From Streptomyces bottropensis ATCC 25435 (GTDB lineage: Bacteria > Actinomycetota > Actinomycetes > Streptomycetales > Streptomycetaceae), in assembly GCF_000383595.1 (NCBI RefSeq), contig NZ_KB911581.1:4930496-4994495 (forward strand): DNA of 64,000 bases, read 5' to 3'. The translations under genes and the position numbers were made by a program. Below the pieces are notes generated by a model. That model did no database searches. It saw only the letters and a program-made list of their open reading frames with translations, and was not told the DNA's origin. Shown here piece after piece: positions 52,081-62,603 of this stretch (within the stretch, counting starts at the first letter, position 1; each line of letters opens with the position of its first letter).

Positions 52081-52221
52081 AATACAGGCGCTGGCAGACG
52101 ACCTGGTCGAGGAGTACGTCGAGCACTGCCGGATGCCCGGCAACTCGTGGCAGGCGGCGGTGCACCACCGCAACAACTGCATCGGCAGCTTCGGGCTAAG
52201 GCCGGTCGGAGGCCGGCCGTA
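52081..52221 (+). pseudogene. small gene fragment
   Basis: An open stretch after an in-frame TAA (LADDLVEEYVEHCRMPGNSW, then QAAVHHRNNCIGSFGL) reads like the middle of a soluble protein but has no start codon or ribosome-binding site, and runs into the 3' end of the SDR gene. Identity unknown; probably a remnant at the boundary of the degradation operon. Confidence 0.3.
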
Positions 52222-52954
52222 GGGCGTCGGAGATGGACTTGGCGCCGCCGTGTGCGGTGAAGCCGCCGTCTACGGGGATCTCGGCGCCGGTGATGAAGGA
52301 GGCGTCGTCGGAGAGGAGGAAGACCACCAGCGGGGTGATCTCGTCGACGGTGCCGGTGCGGGCCAGCGGCGTCTCACGGATGTTCGCCTCGCGGAAGGCC
52401 GGCGCGGCGGAGGCGGTCATCTCGGTCTCGATGAAGCCGGGGTGGACGGTGTTCACGCGGATGCCCCGCGGGCCCAGCTCGACACAGGCCGCCTTCGACA
52501 GGCCGCGCAGCGCCCACTTGCTGGCCGTGTAGGCGACCGGGTAGTGCCCGGTGAGCCCGGCGGACGAGCCGACGTTGACGATCGACGAGCCCGGCGGCAT
52601 CAGCGGAGCCAGGTGCTGGATGGCAAGGAGCGGGCCGGTGACGTTGACGGCGTGGACGCGGGCGAAGTCCTCGGGCGTGACCTCCTGCAACCGCGCGCGC
52701 CAGGTGATGCCGGCGTTGTTGACCAGGCCGTGGACCTCTCCGTACCTGCGACGCAGCTTTTCGGCGAGTGCCGCCCACTCCTTCGGCTCGGTGACGTCCA
52801 GGCACAGACAACCCGGAGCCTGCGTCACATCGGTGGCGACGACCACCGCCCCCGCCCGGGTCAGCGCCTCGGCCTCGGCCGCGCCCTGCCCGCGCGCGGC
52901 TCCGGTGACGACGACGACCTTGCCGTCCAGCCTGCTCGCGGCCCCGCGGTTCAC
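52196..52954 (-). CDS. short-chain dehydrogenase/reductase
   Basis: 252 residues from GTG 52954, which overlaps the stop of the FAH-family gene by 4 nt. A classical SDR: cofactor motif VTGAARGQGAAEAEAL, an Asp (VVATDVTQ) favouring NAD, NNAG in GLVNNAGITWR, catalytic Ser (NVGSSAGLTG), Tyr and Lys (YTASK), and PVDGGFTAHGG at the C-terminus. It is the last gene of the seven-gene degradation operon. It could oxidise a hydroxy-acid or dihydrodiol intermediate; the substrate is unknown. Confidence 0.92.
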   Translation of the reverse strand: MNRGAASRLDGKVVVVTGAARGQGAAEAEALTRAGAVVVATDVTQAPGCLCLDVTEPKEWAALAEKLRRRYGEVHGLVNNAGITWRARLQEVTPEDFARVHAVNVTGPLLAIQHLAPLMPPGSSIVNVGSSAGLTGHYPVAYTASKWALRGLSKAACVELGPRGIRVNTVHPGFIETEMTASAAPAFREANIRETPLARTGTVDEITPLVVFLLSDDASFITGAEIPVDGGFTAHGGAKSISDALRPASDRP

Positions 52955-53916
52955 GGGCGCGTCCGCGTGCGCTTGCGGGCCCGGGGGACCGGTACCGGTC
53001 CGGTGCCGGGCACCACGGTGTTGGACACGGTGCCGATGCCCTCGACGGTGAGGGTGACGGTGTCGCCGGGTTTCAGGGGTGGCGGGTCCTGGCGTCCGCG
53101 TACGCCCCACAGCTCGGCCAGGCAGCCGCCGTTGCCGCAGGTGCCGGAGCCGAGCAGATCGCCGGGACGGACGTACGTGCCGCGCGAGGCGTAGGCGACC
53201 ATCTCCTCGAAGGTCCAGCTCATGTGGGACAGCAGGTCCTCGCCGACCACCTCGCCGTTCACCGAGGCGGTCAGCGCCAGCCGCAGGAAACCGTCGGTGT
53301 CCCGATACGGCTCCAGCTCGTCGGCGGTGACCAGGTAGGGGCCGAGGGTGGCGGCGGTGTCCTTGCCCTTGCAGGGGCCCAACCCCACCCTCATCTCGGC
53401 GGATTGGAGGTCACGGGCGGACCAGTCGTTGAAGATCGTGTAGCCGATGATGTGGTCACGGGCCTGCTCGGGTGTGAGGTCGTGGCCCTCGCGGCCGATG
53501 ACGGCGGCGACTTCGAGTTCGAAGTCCAGGACCGAGGAGCCGGGCGGCACGGGCACGTCGTCGTGGGCGCCTATGACGGCGTACGGATTGGTGAAGTAGA
53601 AGGTCGGCGCGTCGTACCAGGCGTCGGGGACACCGGCCGTGTTGTCGATGCTGCGCCGTACGCCCTCGACGTGCTCCTCGAAGGTGACGAAGTCCCGTAC
53701 GGACGGCGGCTGGAGAGGCGGCAGCAGCCGTACCTGCGAGACGTGCGGGCCCCCCGACGCGGCCCGCGCGGCGTCGCCCGCCTCGCGCAGCGCCGCGGGG
53801 CCCGCCCGGAGCAGGTCCAGCAGCGAGGCGTGGCCGGGGAAGGGGTGGAGGGTGCCGTCGTCATCCACGGTGGCGACGTCGCGGCGGCCGTGGTGTTCGT
53901 ACGTGGCGAAGCGCAT
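52951..53916 (-). CDS. fumarylacetoacetate-hydrolase-family enzyme (copy 1)
   Basis: 321 residues from ATG 53916. FAH/acylpyruvase superfamily domain with the metal-binding LDFELEVAAVIGREG (acidic ligands), FNDWSARDLQSAEM, CKGKDTAATLGPYLV and GDLLGSGTCGNGGCLAEL. It belongs with the larger members that hydrolyse or decarboxylate ring-fission products to pyruvate-type fragments. It lies 90 nt after the extradiol dioxygenase gene. It is clearly different from fumarylacetoacetase FahA and from copy 2 at 58253. Confidence 0.9.
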   Translation of the reverse strand: MRFATYEHHGRRDVATVDDDGTLHPFPGHASLLDLLRAGPAALREAGDAARAASGGPHVSQVRLLPPLQPPSVRDFVTFEEHVEGVRRSIDNTAGVPDAWYDAPTFYFTNPYAVIGAHDDVPVPPGSSVLDFELEVAAVIGREGHDLTPEQARDHIIGYTIFNDWSARDLQSAEMRVGLGPCKGKDTAATLGPYLVTADELEPYRDTDGFLRLALTASVNGEVVGEDLLSHMSWTFEEMVAYASRGTYVRPGDLLGSGTCGNGGCLAELWGVRGRQDPPPLKPGDTVTLTVEGIGTVSNTVVPGTGPVPVPRARKRTRTRP

Positions 53917-54006
53917 GGCGATCCTGGGGTGTGGTGGAGGGGTGGACCGGGGGCGAGTCGGGGCGTGGATCACGGACCGTTCCGTGCCCCCCGGACCCGT
54001 GGGGGG

Positions 54007-54969
54007 TCAGACCGGTGGGGCGACGAAGACGCCGGGATCGACGTCGTTGAAGGACTCCTTGGCGACCAGCTCGTTCATCGGGTTCGCCGTGCCCCACTGG
54101 TCGGTGACCTCGGGCCGGGAGAAGTCGTAGACGTGCGGATGCCAGGTGTCCTCGTCGAGCTCCTCCAACTCCGTTGTGTACTCGACGGTGTTGCCGTGCG
54201 GGTCGAGGAAGTACGTGAAGGTGTTGTCGCCCGCCATGTGCCGGCCCGGCCCCCAGATCTTGCGGGCGCCGGAGCGGATCACGCGCCCCGAGCCGCGCAT
54301 GTACTCGTCCAGGCCGCGCATCTCGAACGAGACGTGGTGCAGGGAGGTGTGCGGCCCCTTGGCGAGGGCCATCGAGTGGTGCTGGTTGCTGATCCGCATG
54401 AAGTGCATGACCTCGCCCATGTGTGGGGAGCTGAGCGTGTCGGACAGCCGGAAGCCGAGATGGCGTTCGTACCAGGCGCGGGTGGCGTCGAGGTCGGGGG
54501 AGTTGAGGACGACGTGGGAGAGGCGGACCGGGATGGCTTCCTTCTCCTCGATACGCCGGTGCCGCCGGGCCTCGACTTCCGCCGAGACCTCGACGGTGCG
54601 GCCGTCGCCGTCGAAGAAGCGGAAGCCATAGCCTCCGCCGGGGGTGTCGACCTTGCCCGGCTGCGAGATCAACTGCGCTCCTGTCGAGAGGAGTTGCTCG
54701 GCGAGCGTGTCCACGTCCGCGGCCGACGCGGCGCCGTAGGACACGAGGTCGAGCCGCTTCTCGTCCGCCTTGCGGAGCCGCACGACGTACTGCTCGGGGC
54801 TGCCCTCGGCGGCCAGGAAGGAGATGCCCGAGTCCTCGGCGACCTTGGTCAGGCCCCAGACTCCGGCGTAGAAGTCGAGCTGCTTGTCGTAGTCGGGCAC
54901 GGCGAGGTCGACGTGCCGCAGGTGGGTGAGCAGGCGGTTGTGCGGCCGGTCGGGGAGGGCGTCGGTCAT
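54007..54969 (-). CDS. extradiol ring-cleavage dioxygenase (VOC family)
   Basis: 320 residues from ATG 54969. Two VOC modules: N-terminal (LRHVDLAVPDYDKQLDFYAG) and catalytic C-terminal. The expected Fe(II) ligands are the His of VRLSHVVLNSPDLDATRAWY, the His of LHHVSFEMRGLDEYM and the Glu of GNTVEYTTELEEL. Catechol 2,3-dioxygenase-like enzymes of this kind open dihydroxylated rings next to the diol. Its product would feed the FAH-family gene downstream. The amidohydrolase ends only 11 nt upstream. Confidence 0.9.
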   Translation of the reverse strand: MTDALPDRPHNRLLTHLRHVDLAVPDYDKQLDFYAGVWGLTKVAEDSGISFLAAEGSPEQYVVRLRKADEKRLDLVSYGAASAADVDTLAEQLLSTGAQLISQPGKVDTPGGGYGFRFFDGDGRTVEVSAEVEARRHRRIEEKEAIPVRLSHVVLNSPDLDATRAWYERHLGFRLSDTLSSPHMGEVMHFMRISNQHHSMALAKGPHTSLHHVSFEMRGLDEYMRGSGRVIRSGARKIWGPGRHMAGDNTFTYFLDPHGNTVEYTTELEELDEDTWHPHVYDFSRPEVTDQWGTANPMNELVAKESFNDVDPGVFVAPPV

Positions 54970-54980
54970 CTCGGGGCTCC

Positions 54981-56015
54981 TCAGGAGAGGTGCAGCAGCG
55001 CTGCCGCGTTGCCGCCGCGTACGGCGTGGAAGTGGGAGTCGGGCAGGTCCGTGGCGGCGCGCAGCGCGCCGACCGGGTCCTCGGTGCCCATGTCGAAGGG
55101 GAAGTCCGAGCCGAGCAGGACCCGGTCGGGGCCGGCCACCCGGATCAGTTCGCGCAGGACGTGCGGGTCGTGGACGAGCGAGTCGAAGTACAGCCGTTTG
55201 AGGTAGCTGCTCGGCTCGGACGCGCAGCCGCGCGTGTCCGTTCTGGCCCGCCAGGCGTGGTCGGAGCGGCCGATGTGGGTGGGCAGGTAGCCGCCGCCGT
55301 GCGCGGCGATCACCTTCAGGCCGGGGTGGCGGTCCAGCACGCCGGAGAAGATCAGGTGGGAGAGCGCGACGGCGTTCTCGGTGGGCTGGCCGACGGTGTT
55401 GGACAGGTACCAGCGGTCCAGGCGCTCGTCGAGCGTGCAGCCGAAGGGGTGCAGGAAGAGCACGGCGCCGGTCTCCTCGACGCGCGTCCAGAAGGGGGCG
55501 TACGCCGGATCCGACAGCTCCAGGCCGGGCGCGTGCGAGGAGATCTCCACGCCCCGCAGCCCCTGCGCGAGGGCGTGGTCCAGCGCCTCCACGGCCAGCG
55601 CCGGATGCTGGAGCGGCACCAGACCGAGGCCGAGGAGCCGGTCGGGGGCCTGGGCGACGTGCGCGGCGGTCCCGGCGTTGGCCAGCTCCCACACCGTGCG
55701 GGCGAGGTCCCCGTCGGCCCAGTAGTGGTAGTGCGACGGGGAGGGCGAGACCAGTTGGACGTCGATGCCGGAGGCGTCCATCGCGGTGAGCCGGGCCTTG
55801 ACGTCGGTCAGCCGAGGGATACGGTCGCGGACCATGGGGCCGTTGACGGCCAGCGCCTCGGGGCCGTTGCGGCGGGCGTCGAGACTGCGCGCGGCGGTCA
55901 GCCCGGGGTGTCCGGCCACGGCCTCCTCGACCTGCGGAAGCAGGAGGTGCGCGTGGACGTCGATGGTGGGGGCTGCCGTGGTGGCCAGGGTGTCCGGGGT
56001 GTCCAGGGCCGTCAC
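54981..56015 (-). CDS. amidohydrolase-family (ACMSD-like) decarboxylase/hydrolase
   Basis: 344 residues, an amidohydrolase TIM barrel: the metal motif TIDVHAHLLLPQ, later HPFGCTL, VIAAHGGGYLPTHIGRSDHA, and the final Asp in RVLLGSDFPFDMG. The arrangement matches the ACMSD/gamma-resorcylate decarboxylase group, which act on carboxylated aromatic or muconic intermediates using one divalent metal. Its start overlaps the monooxygenase stop by 4 nt, linking hydroxylation and decarboxylation in one operon. The precise reaction is not known. Confidence 0.88.
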   Translation of the reverse strand: MTALDTPDTLATTAAPTIDVHAHLLLPQVEEAVAGHPGLTAARSLDARRNGPEALAVNGPMVRDRIPRLTDVKARLTAMDASGIDVQLVSPSPSHYHYWADGDLARTVWELANAGTAAHVAQAPDRLLGLGLVPLQHPALAVEALDHALAQGLRGVEISSHAPGLELSDPAYAPFWTRVEETGAVLFLHPFGCTLDERLDRWYLSNTVGQPTENAVALSHLIFSGVLDRHPGLKVIAAHGGGYLPTHIGRSDHAWRARTDTRGCASEPSSYLKRLYFDSLVHDPHVLRELIRVAGPDRVLLGSDFPFDMGTEDPVGALRAATDLPDSHFHAVRGGNAAALLHLS

Positions 56016-57160
56016 GGGGTCTCCTTCAGGGCGGACATCGTGCGGCCGATCAGGCCGGGGACATCGGCGTCACGGACGCCGTCCAGCTGCCACTGGCCCA
56101 GCTGCACCGAGGCCTCGACGACCATGCGCACACGGTCGATGCGGCGCTGGTGGTAGCGGGTCAGCAGGTCGTCGAGGGAGTCGGGGGAGTCCCACGACTC
56201 CTGGTCGCTCAGCAGTTCGGCCAGGACGGAGGCGTCCTCCAGCGACATGGCCGCGCCCTGCGCGAGGGTGGGCGGGCAGGCATGGGCGGCGTCGCCGACC
56301 AGCACGACCCGGCCGCGGTGCCAGGAACCCTCGACGAGCAGCCGGTCGAACCAGGTGTAGTTGACCTTGGCGGGGTCGGTGATGCTCGCGGCGATCTCGG
56401 GCCAGGCGCCGCCGTACGGCGCTGCCAGGCGCCGCATCTCGTCCGCGAACGAGGCCGGGTCGAGGGAGGCACGGTCGCGGTTGGCCTCGACGAGATAGGC
56501 GTAGATGGTGTTCTCGCTGGTGGGGCAGTAGCCGGCGATGTAGCAGGGCCCGCCGAAGGCCAGGTCCGTACGCTCCACGCTCGCCGGGCGGGGCGCCGCG
56601 ACGCGCCAGATGGCCATGCCGGTCGGTTCGGGCTTCTCGCCGATGCCGATCATCGCGCGGGTCAGGGAGTTGAGACCGTCGGCGGCGACGACGAGGTCGT
56701 AGCGGCCCTCGCTGCCGTCGCTGAAGCGTGCGGTGACGCCCCTTTCGTCCTGCGCCAGCACGTCGGCGGTGGTACCGAGGCGGACCGTCGCACCACTGGC
56801 CCGGACCGCCTCGCACAGGATCTCCTGGAGCCGGGGCCGCTGCATGCCGATGGTCGCGGGCAGATCCTCTCCGCCGGTACGGATGTCCCGCTGGACGTGG
56901 AACACGTGCCCGTCGGGCGCGGCCAGGCCCACGGAGTCGAAGGCGTAGCCGCTCTCCCGGACCTTGTCCCACACGCCCAACTCGTGCAGCACGCGCAGCG
57001 CGTTGCCCTGGAGGGTGATGCCGGAGCCGAGCACGTTCCAGTCGGGCTTGGCCTCGATCAGGTCCACGGTGATGCCCGCGCGCCGCAGCAGCACGGTCAC
57101 GGCGTTGCCGGAGGCGCCGCCGCCGATGACGAGGACGGTGCGGGGGCGGGGGTCGGTCAT
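56012..57160 (-). CDS. FAD-dependent aromatic monooxygenase (class A)
   Basis: 382 residues. The Rossmann FAD site VLVIGGGASGNAVTVLLRRA is near the N-terminus, with Glu in DLIEAKP binding the ribose. The DG motif (VVAADGLNSLTR) and the second FAD motif VVLVGDAAHACPPTLAQGAA place it with para-hydroxybenzoate-hydroxylase-like enzymes (salicylate, 3-hydroxybenzoate and 6-hydroxynicotinate hydroxylases). It would use NAD(P)H and oxygen to add a hydroxyl to a phenolic or heteroaromatic acid, preparing it for the extradiol enzyme. Confidence 0.92.
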   Translation of the reverse strand: MTDPRPRTVLVIGGGASGNAVTVLLRRAGITVDLIEAKPDWNVLGSGITLQGNALRVLHELGVWDKVRESGYAFDSVGLAAPDGHVFHVQRDIRTGGEDLPATIGMQRPRLQEILCEAVRASGATVRLGTTADVLAQDERGVTARFSDGSEGRYDLVVAADGLNSLTRAMIGIGEKPEPTGMAIWRVAAPRPASVERTDLAFGGPCYIAGYCPTSENTIYAYLVEANRDRASLDPASFADEMRRLAAPYGGAWPEIAASITDPAKVNYTWFDRLLVEGSWHRGRVVLVGDAAHACPPTLAQGAAMSLEDASVLAELLSDQESWDSPDSLDDLLTRYHQRRIDRVRMVVEASVQLGQWQLDGVRDADVPGLIGRTMSALKETP

Positions 57161-57278
57161 GAGGTCTCCCTGCGGTGGTGCCGCGCCGCTTCGAGCGGCA
57201 GGGGTGGTGGTACGGCCGGCTGGCTGAGGCCTGGATGGGTGTGGCTGTCGGGGCGGCCCACTCGGCCGGTACCGGGCG

Positions 57279-58256
57279 TTACTTGACGGCGATCGGGTTC
57301 ACGGGGGAGCCGACGGCTCCGGTGATGGGCAGCGGCGCGGCGGTGAGCCAGAACTCGTACCGCCCGTCGGCCGCGCAGTGGTCGGCGAGGGCGTCGAGGT
57401 CCCACATCTCGCCGATGAGCAGACCCATGTTGGGGATGGCGACCTGGTGCAGCGGCTGGAAGGCATGGTCGAACTCGTTGGGTCGGACCTCGAAGCCCCA
57501 GGTGTCGGTGGCGATACCGGCGATCTCGCTGCGGTGCAGCCAGCCCGCGGTGGTGAAGCTCAGTCCGGGCGAGGCGCCGCCCGCGTACTCGCCCCAGCCG
57601 TCGCGCCTGGCGCGTGCCAGCCGTCCGGTGCGGACGAGGACGAGGTCGCCGCGGCCGACGGCGACGCCGTGCGCCTCGGCGGTGGCGGTCAGGTGGTGCT
57701 CGGTGATGGCGAAGCCGTCGGGCAGTTCGCCGTCCTTGCCGACGACCAGGCCCACATCGAGGAGGACGCCCCTCCCGGCCACGTACGGCGCCATGTGCTC
57801 GATGCCGGTGACGAGGTCGCCGTCGGAGGTGACGACCTTCTCGGCGGCCCGCCCGTTCCATGCCTTGCCATGGTCGAAGATGTGGCCGAGGCCGTCCCAC
57901 TGGGTGGAGCACTGCAGCGGCATCGCGATCACGTCGTCGGCACCGCCGATGCCGTGCGGGAAGCCCTGGTTGCCCAGGGCGGCGTCGGTGCCGGTGTCGA
58001 GCATGGTGTGCACCGGATTCGTACGCCGCCGCCAGCCCTTCTGCGGGCCGTCCATGTCGAAGCGCTGGGAGAGCGAGAAGCTGACGCCGTCACGGACGAG
58101 CGCCGCGCCCTCGCGGCGTTTCCCGGCGTCCAGGAAGTTGAGCGTGCCGAGGACGTCGTCCTCACCCCAACGGCCCCAGTTCGAGTATGCCTTGGCAGCC
58201 GCGGCGATCGCACCCTCGGCGTCCTTCGCGTCAGGCACGGTCGTGTGGTCGATCAT
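57279..58256 (-). CDS. cyclase-family hydrolase (kynurenine formamidase/isatin hydrolase-like)
   Basis: 325 residues. Member of the cyclase (Pfam PF04199) family: WGEDDVLGTLNFLDAGKRRE, the metal-binding region TQWDGLGHIFDHG (a variant of HxGTHxDxPxH), VLLDVGLVVG, DLVLVRTGRLARAR and GLSFTTAGWLH. Relatives hydrolyse cyclic amides or formamides such as isatin and N-formylkynurenine using Mn. It is coupled to the FAH-family gene upstream (4-nt overlap). After 118 nt the monooxygenase follows. It may open a heterocycle or lactone. Confidence 0.88.
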   Translation of the reverse strand: MIDHTTVPDAKDAEGAIAAAAKAYSNWGRWGEDDVLGTLNFLDAGKRREGAALVRDGVSFSLSQRFDMDGPQKGWRRRTNPVHTMLDTGTDAALGNQGFPHGIGGADDVIAMPLQCSTQWDGLGHIFDHGKAWNGRAAEKVVTSDGDLVTGIEHMAPYVAGRGVLLDVGLVVGKDGELPDGFAITEHHLTATAEAHGVAVGRGDLVLVRTGRLARARRDGWGEYAGGASPGLSFTTAGWLHRSEIAGIATDTWGFEVRPNEFDHAFQPLHQVAIPNMGLLIGEMWDLDALADHCAADGRYEFWLTAAPLPITGAVGSPVNPIAVK

Positions 58257-59230
58257 GATGCCTCCCGCGTGACACAGCGGGTGCGCTGGGCACCGAGTCC
58301 CGTGACAGAGCCGTCCATCACGTCGCCGTCGCGCAGCAGCCGGCCCCAGTGCATGCCGTTTCCGGCGGGGCTGCCGGTCAACACCAGGTCACCGGGCAGG
58401 AGTTGGGCGGTCTCGGAGATGTAGGAGACCATCCGCGCCACGCCGAAGATCATGTCCTTGGTGGATTCGTCCTGCATGGTCTCGCCGTTGAGCTTCAGGG
58501 TGACCCGCAGGTCGGACGGGTCGGCGATGGATTCGGACGGAACGATCCAGGGGCCGAGCGGGGTGAAGCCGGGCGCGTTCTTGCAGCGCAGCCAGTCGGT
58601 GCCGATGGCGGGCATGTCCCGGCGGAAGACGGTGGACCGGTCGGTGAGGTCGTTGGCGATGGTGTAGCCCGCGACGTGTTCCAACGCCTCCTCCGCCGTG
58701 ACCCGGTGGGTGGGACGGGAGATCACCGCGGCCAGCTCCAGCTCCCAGTCGGGCTTCCTGGCCCAGGAGGGCAGTACGACGTCGTCGTACGGGCCGGTGA
58801 TCGCCGTCGGCAGTCCGATGAAGACGTACGGGAGGTCCTCGGCGGCCCGCCGGTCCATGATCGCCGCGATCTCCGCGCGGGCCTCCTCGACGGTGCGCGG
58901 GTCGTCGGGTGCGCGGTGCGCGACCTCCAGGTCGATGACGTGCTGCCGGTAGTTGGCGCCGGACTGGAAGATCTGTCGGGGCGCGACGGGCGCGTGCACG
59001 TTCAGGTCGTCGAGCGAGCGCCAGTCACCGGCCGGATCGCCCGCGAGACCGTGCAGGCGCGGCAGTTCCTCGTCCCAGCGCTCCAGGAGCGCGAGGACGG
59101 TCGTACGCAGGTCCAACACCCTGCCGTCCGGGAGCACCAGTCCTGCGGACGGGGCCCGGCCCGGGGCGGAGAAGGTGCCGAGGGCGAAGGGGCCGGTGAA
59201 GAGGGGCGCCGAGGTGGCTGCGGGTTTCAC
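58253..59230 (-). CDS. fumarylacetoacetate-hydrolase-family enzyme (copy 2)
   Basis: 325 residues, first gene of the leftward degradation operon. FAH domain with IFQSGANYRQHV, the acidic metal site KPDWELELAAVISRP, YTIANDLTDRSTVFR, LRCKNAPGFTPLGPWIV and GDLVLTGSPAGNGMHWGRLL. It has a longer insertion than copy 1, rich in Ala/Glu (EEARAEIAAIMDRRAAE). It probably acts on an acylpyruvate-type or 2-oxo-4-enoate intermediate. Confidence 0.9.
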   Translation of the reverse strand: MKPAATSAPLFTGPFALGTFSAPGRAPSAGLVLPDGRVLDLRTTVLALLERWDEELPRLHGLAGDPAGDWRSLDDLNVHAPVAPRQIFQSGANYRQHVIDLEVAHRAPDDPRTVEEARAEIAAIMDRRAAEDLPYVFIGLPTAITGPYDDVVLPSWARKPDWELELAAVISRPTHRVTAEEALEHVAGYTIANDLTDRSTVFRRDMPAIGTDWLRCKNAPGFTPLGPWIVPSESIADPSDLRVTLKLNGETMQDESTKDMIFGVARMVSYISETAQLLPGDLVLTGSPAGNGMHWGRLLRDGDVMDGSVTGLGAQRTRCVTREAS

Positions 59231-59280
59231 GGAGATGTCCTCCCGATTGCGGTGCCACCAATCTGGCGGGTAAGTTGCGA

Positions 59281-59300
59281 TCGGGGAAATCGATTCCTCG
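59281..59300. promoter_or_regulatory. candidate LysR operator between divergent units
   Basis: GGAAATCGATTCC (59285-59297) is a near-perfect inverted repeat around ATCGAT, in the 134-nt gap between the FAH-family gene (leftward) and the LysR gene (rightward). The position is where LysR regulators bind; no assigned -10 or -35. Confidence 0.4.
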
Positions 59301-59364
59301 GATGATCCACATCCAGGTGGCGAATGCCTCGGCTCCGTTCTCCACTCCGCACCGGGGGCATCTC

Positions 59365-60309
59365 GTGAACCTGGCCAGCCTCGACCTCAACCTCGTCGTC
59401 GCCCTGCGCGCCCTCCTGGAGGAGCGCAACGTCACCAGAGCCGGCCGACGCATCGGCCTCAGTCAGCCCGCGATGAGCGCCGCCCTGGCACGGCTGCGCC
59501 GCCACTTCGACGACGACCTGCTCTCCCGGGTCGGCGGAGGCTACGAACTGACCGCCCTCGGCCTGGCCCTCCTCGACCGCACCGCCGCCGCCTGTGACCT
59601 GCTCGAACGTGTCTTCACCAGCCAGGCCGACTTCGACCCCGCCCACGAGGAGCATGAATTCACGCTGATCGCTTCCGACTACGCGGTGGCCGTCTTCGGC
59701 GCCGAACTCGCCCGTATGGTGCACGCCGAGGCACCAGGCATTCGGCTCCGGTTCAAGCAGGCCCCGACGGACATCACGGAGAACATCACCACGCTGCTCA
59801 GCACCGCCGACGGACTGCTGCTGCCGCACGGCATCATCAGCGACTTCCCCACCGTCGAGCTCTACCGCGACCGCTGGGTCTACCTCGTCGCCGACGACAA
59901 TCCCGAGGTCGGCGAGCACCTCACCCTCGACGACCTGGCCCGCCTGCCGTGGGTGACGTACCAGCGCACGTACGACGCACCCGCCGCCCGCCAGATCGGC
60001 ATGCTCGGCATCGAGCCGCGCGTCGAAGTCTCCGTCGACAATTTCCAGCTGATGCCCCTTCTGGTTGCCGGGACGCGCCGCGTCGCCCTCATCCAGGGGC
60101 GTCTCGCCGACCGGCTCGACGGCCTCGTCCCGGTACGGGTCGTGGAACCGCCCTACGACGCCGTCCCCCTCCGGGAAGCCCTGTGGTGGCACCCGGTCCA
60201 CACGCACGACGCGGCGCACATGTGGCTGCGGGAGACGGCGGCACGGGTCGCGGAGACCATCCACGACAAGGATGGCCGCGATCCGGTAGATCGATCGGAC
60301 AGAGGCTAG
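59365..60309 (+). CDS. LysR-family regulator of the degradation operon
   Basis: 314 residues from GTG 59365, chosen because LysR proteins begin NLASLDLNLVVALRALLEER as here; ATG 59302 would add 21 residues. The HTH reads VTRAGRRIGLSQPAMSAALA, with RLRRHFDDDLLSR. The effector-binding domain (~95-300) has FTLIASDYAVAVFG, LLLPHGIISDFP and YLVADDNPEVGEH. It resembles NodD/NahR-type activators of aromatic catabolism and is divergent from the seven-gene operon, so it is the likely activator responding to the pathway substrate. Confidence 0.9.
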   Translation: MNLASLDLNLVVALRALLEERNVTRAGRRIGLSQPAMSAALARLRRHFDDDLLSRVGGGYELTALGLALLDRTAAACDLLERVFTSQADFDPAHEEHEFTLIASDYAVAVFGAELARMVHAEAPGIRLRFKQAPTDITENITTLLSTADGLLLPHGIISDFPTVELYRDRWVYLVADDNPEVGEHLTLDDLARLPWVTYQRTYDAPAARQIGMLGIEPRVEVSVDNFQLMPLLVAGTRRVALIQGRLADRLDGLVPVRVVEPPYDAVPLREALWWHPVHTHDAAHMWLRETAARVAETIHDKDGRDPVDRSDRG

Positions 60310-60424
60310 GCAGGGCCGGGTCCCTCACCCATAGTCGACCGCAGTTCCTGCGCACGCTCCTTTTCTCGGGGTGTCTGTTCCCCGGTGGCGTGCCCGCCTC
60401 TCCCTCGCCCCATGGAGTTCCCGC

Positions 60425-61738
<1,314 letters not shown>

Positions 61739-61936
61739 GCCGGGCCGCCCGCGTCGGGCGAGTCGAGGTGACGCTGTCCGAGAGGGAGGGTCCAGGCACC
61801 GGTGCAGGTGCAGGCAGTCGCGGATGCGGATGCGCTTCGGCTCGTACTACCGAGGCGTTCCGCACACCAGCTTTCGACTTCGAGGCGACCGTCCTCGTCG
61901 CGGCCGTCAACGCATGGCGGTGATCAGGACGTGTCG

Positions 61937-62368
61937 CTACAGCTCCTGGTCCCGGGCCAGTTCTTCCCAGCGAATGCCGCGAAGAGCATGATCAGCGTCC
62001 TCGCCCGACGGTACCTGCGGGGCGGGCTGGAACCAGGCCACGCTGAGAACGGAGTGATGCAGCACCGGATCGAGCTCAGGATCGATCGCTGTCGAGCTGA
62101 AAACGCCGATGCAAGCCACTGAGGGCAGCACCTCGACAGGGCCGAAGGGGCCGGCGGTCGCATCCGGATACTCGCGGGGAGGCGCGACAAGATGGACCGG
62201 CGCGGAGGGAAACGCGCGTTCGGCCTCCCGTTGGAGGCCACCGACCTTCCAGTCGTTGACGCGCTTGCACGGGTAGCCCTCCAGCATCCCCCCATAGGTC
62301 GAGGACATCCGCAGTTCGGTGAGCTCGATCGAGCGACCGGACGAGAGGACTATGTGGCTCAGCGACAT
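61937..62368 (-). CDS. conserved hypothetical protein
   Basis: 143 residues from ATG 62368 (AGGGTG upstream). The start MSLSHIVLSSGRSIELTELR, the segment STYGGMLEGYPCKRVNDWKV, then PVHLVAPPREYP, PFGPVEVLPSVACIGVFSST and a final LRGIRWEELARDQEL look like a well-conserved single domain seen in actinomycetes. I know no function for it. No signal peptide or membrane segment. It is divergent from femX with a 235-nt gap that holds no other gene. Confidence 0.8.
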   Translation of the reverse strand: MSLSHIVLSSGRSIELTELRMSSTYGGMLEGYPCKRVNDWKVGGLQREAERAFPSAPVHLVAPPREYPDATAGPFGPVEVLPSVACIGVFSSTAIDPELDPVLHHSVLSVAWFQPAPQVPSGEDADHALRGIRWEELARDQEL

Positions 62369-62603
62369 GCCGACACCCTATGCGCTCGATGCACTTCCGA
62401 TTCACTGCCGCATCACGCCCGAGAAGGGGGCGCTCGTCGACGGCGTGAAGGGGAAGCGCAACCGCACGCACCGCAGCGACCAGGATCGGTGTTCTTCCAG
62501 AGCAGTCCGCTTCTGCCGCGTATGCGACGACACCATGTGTATGAGAGACCTCGACATGACGATGCCTCAGTAGGCTGGTGCGCCGAACAAAGGAGCACGG
62601 CGC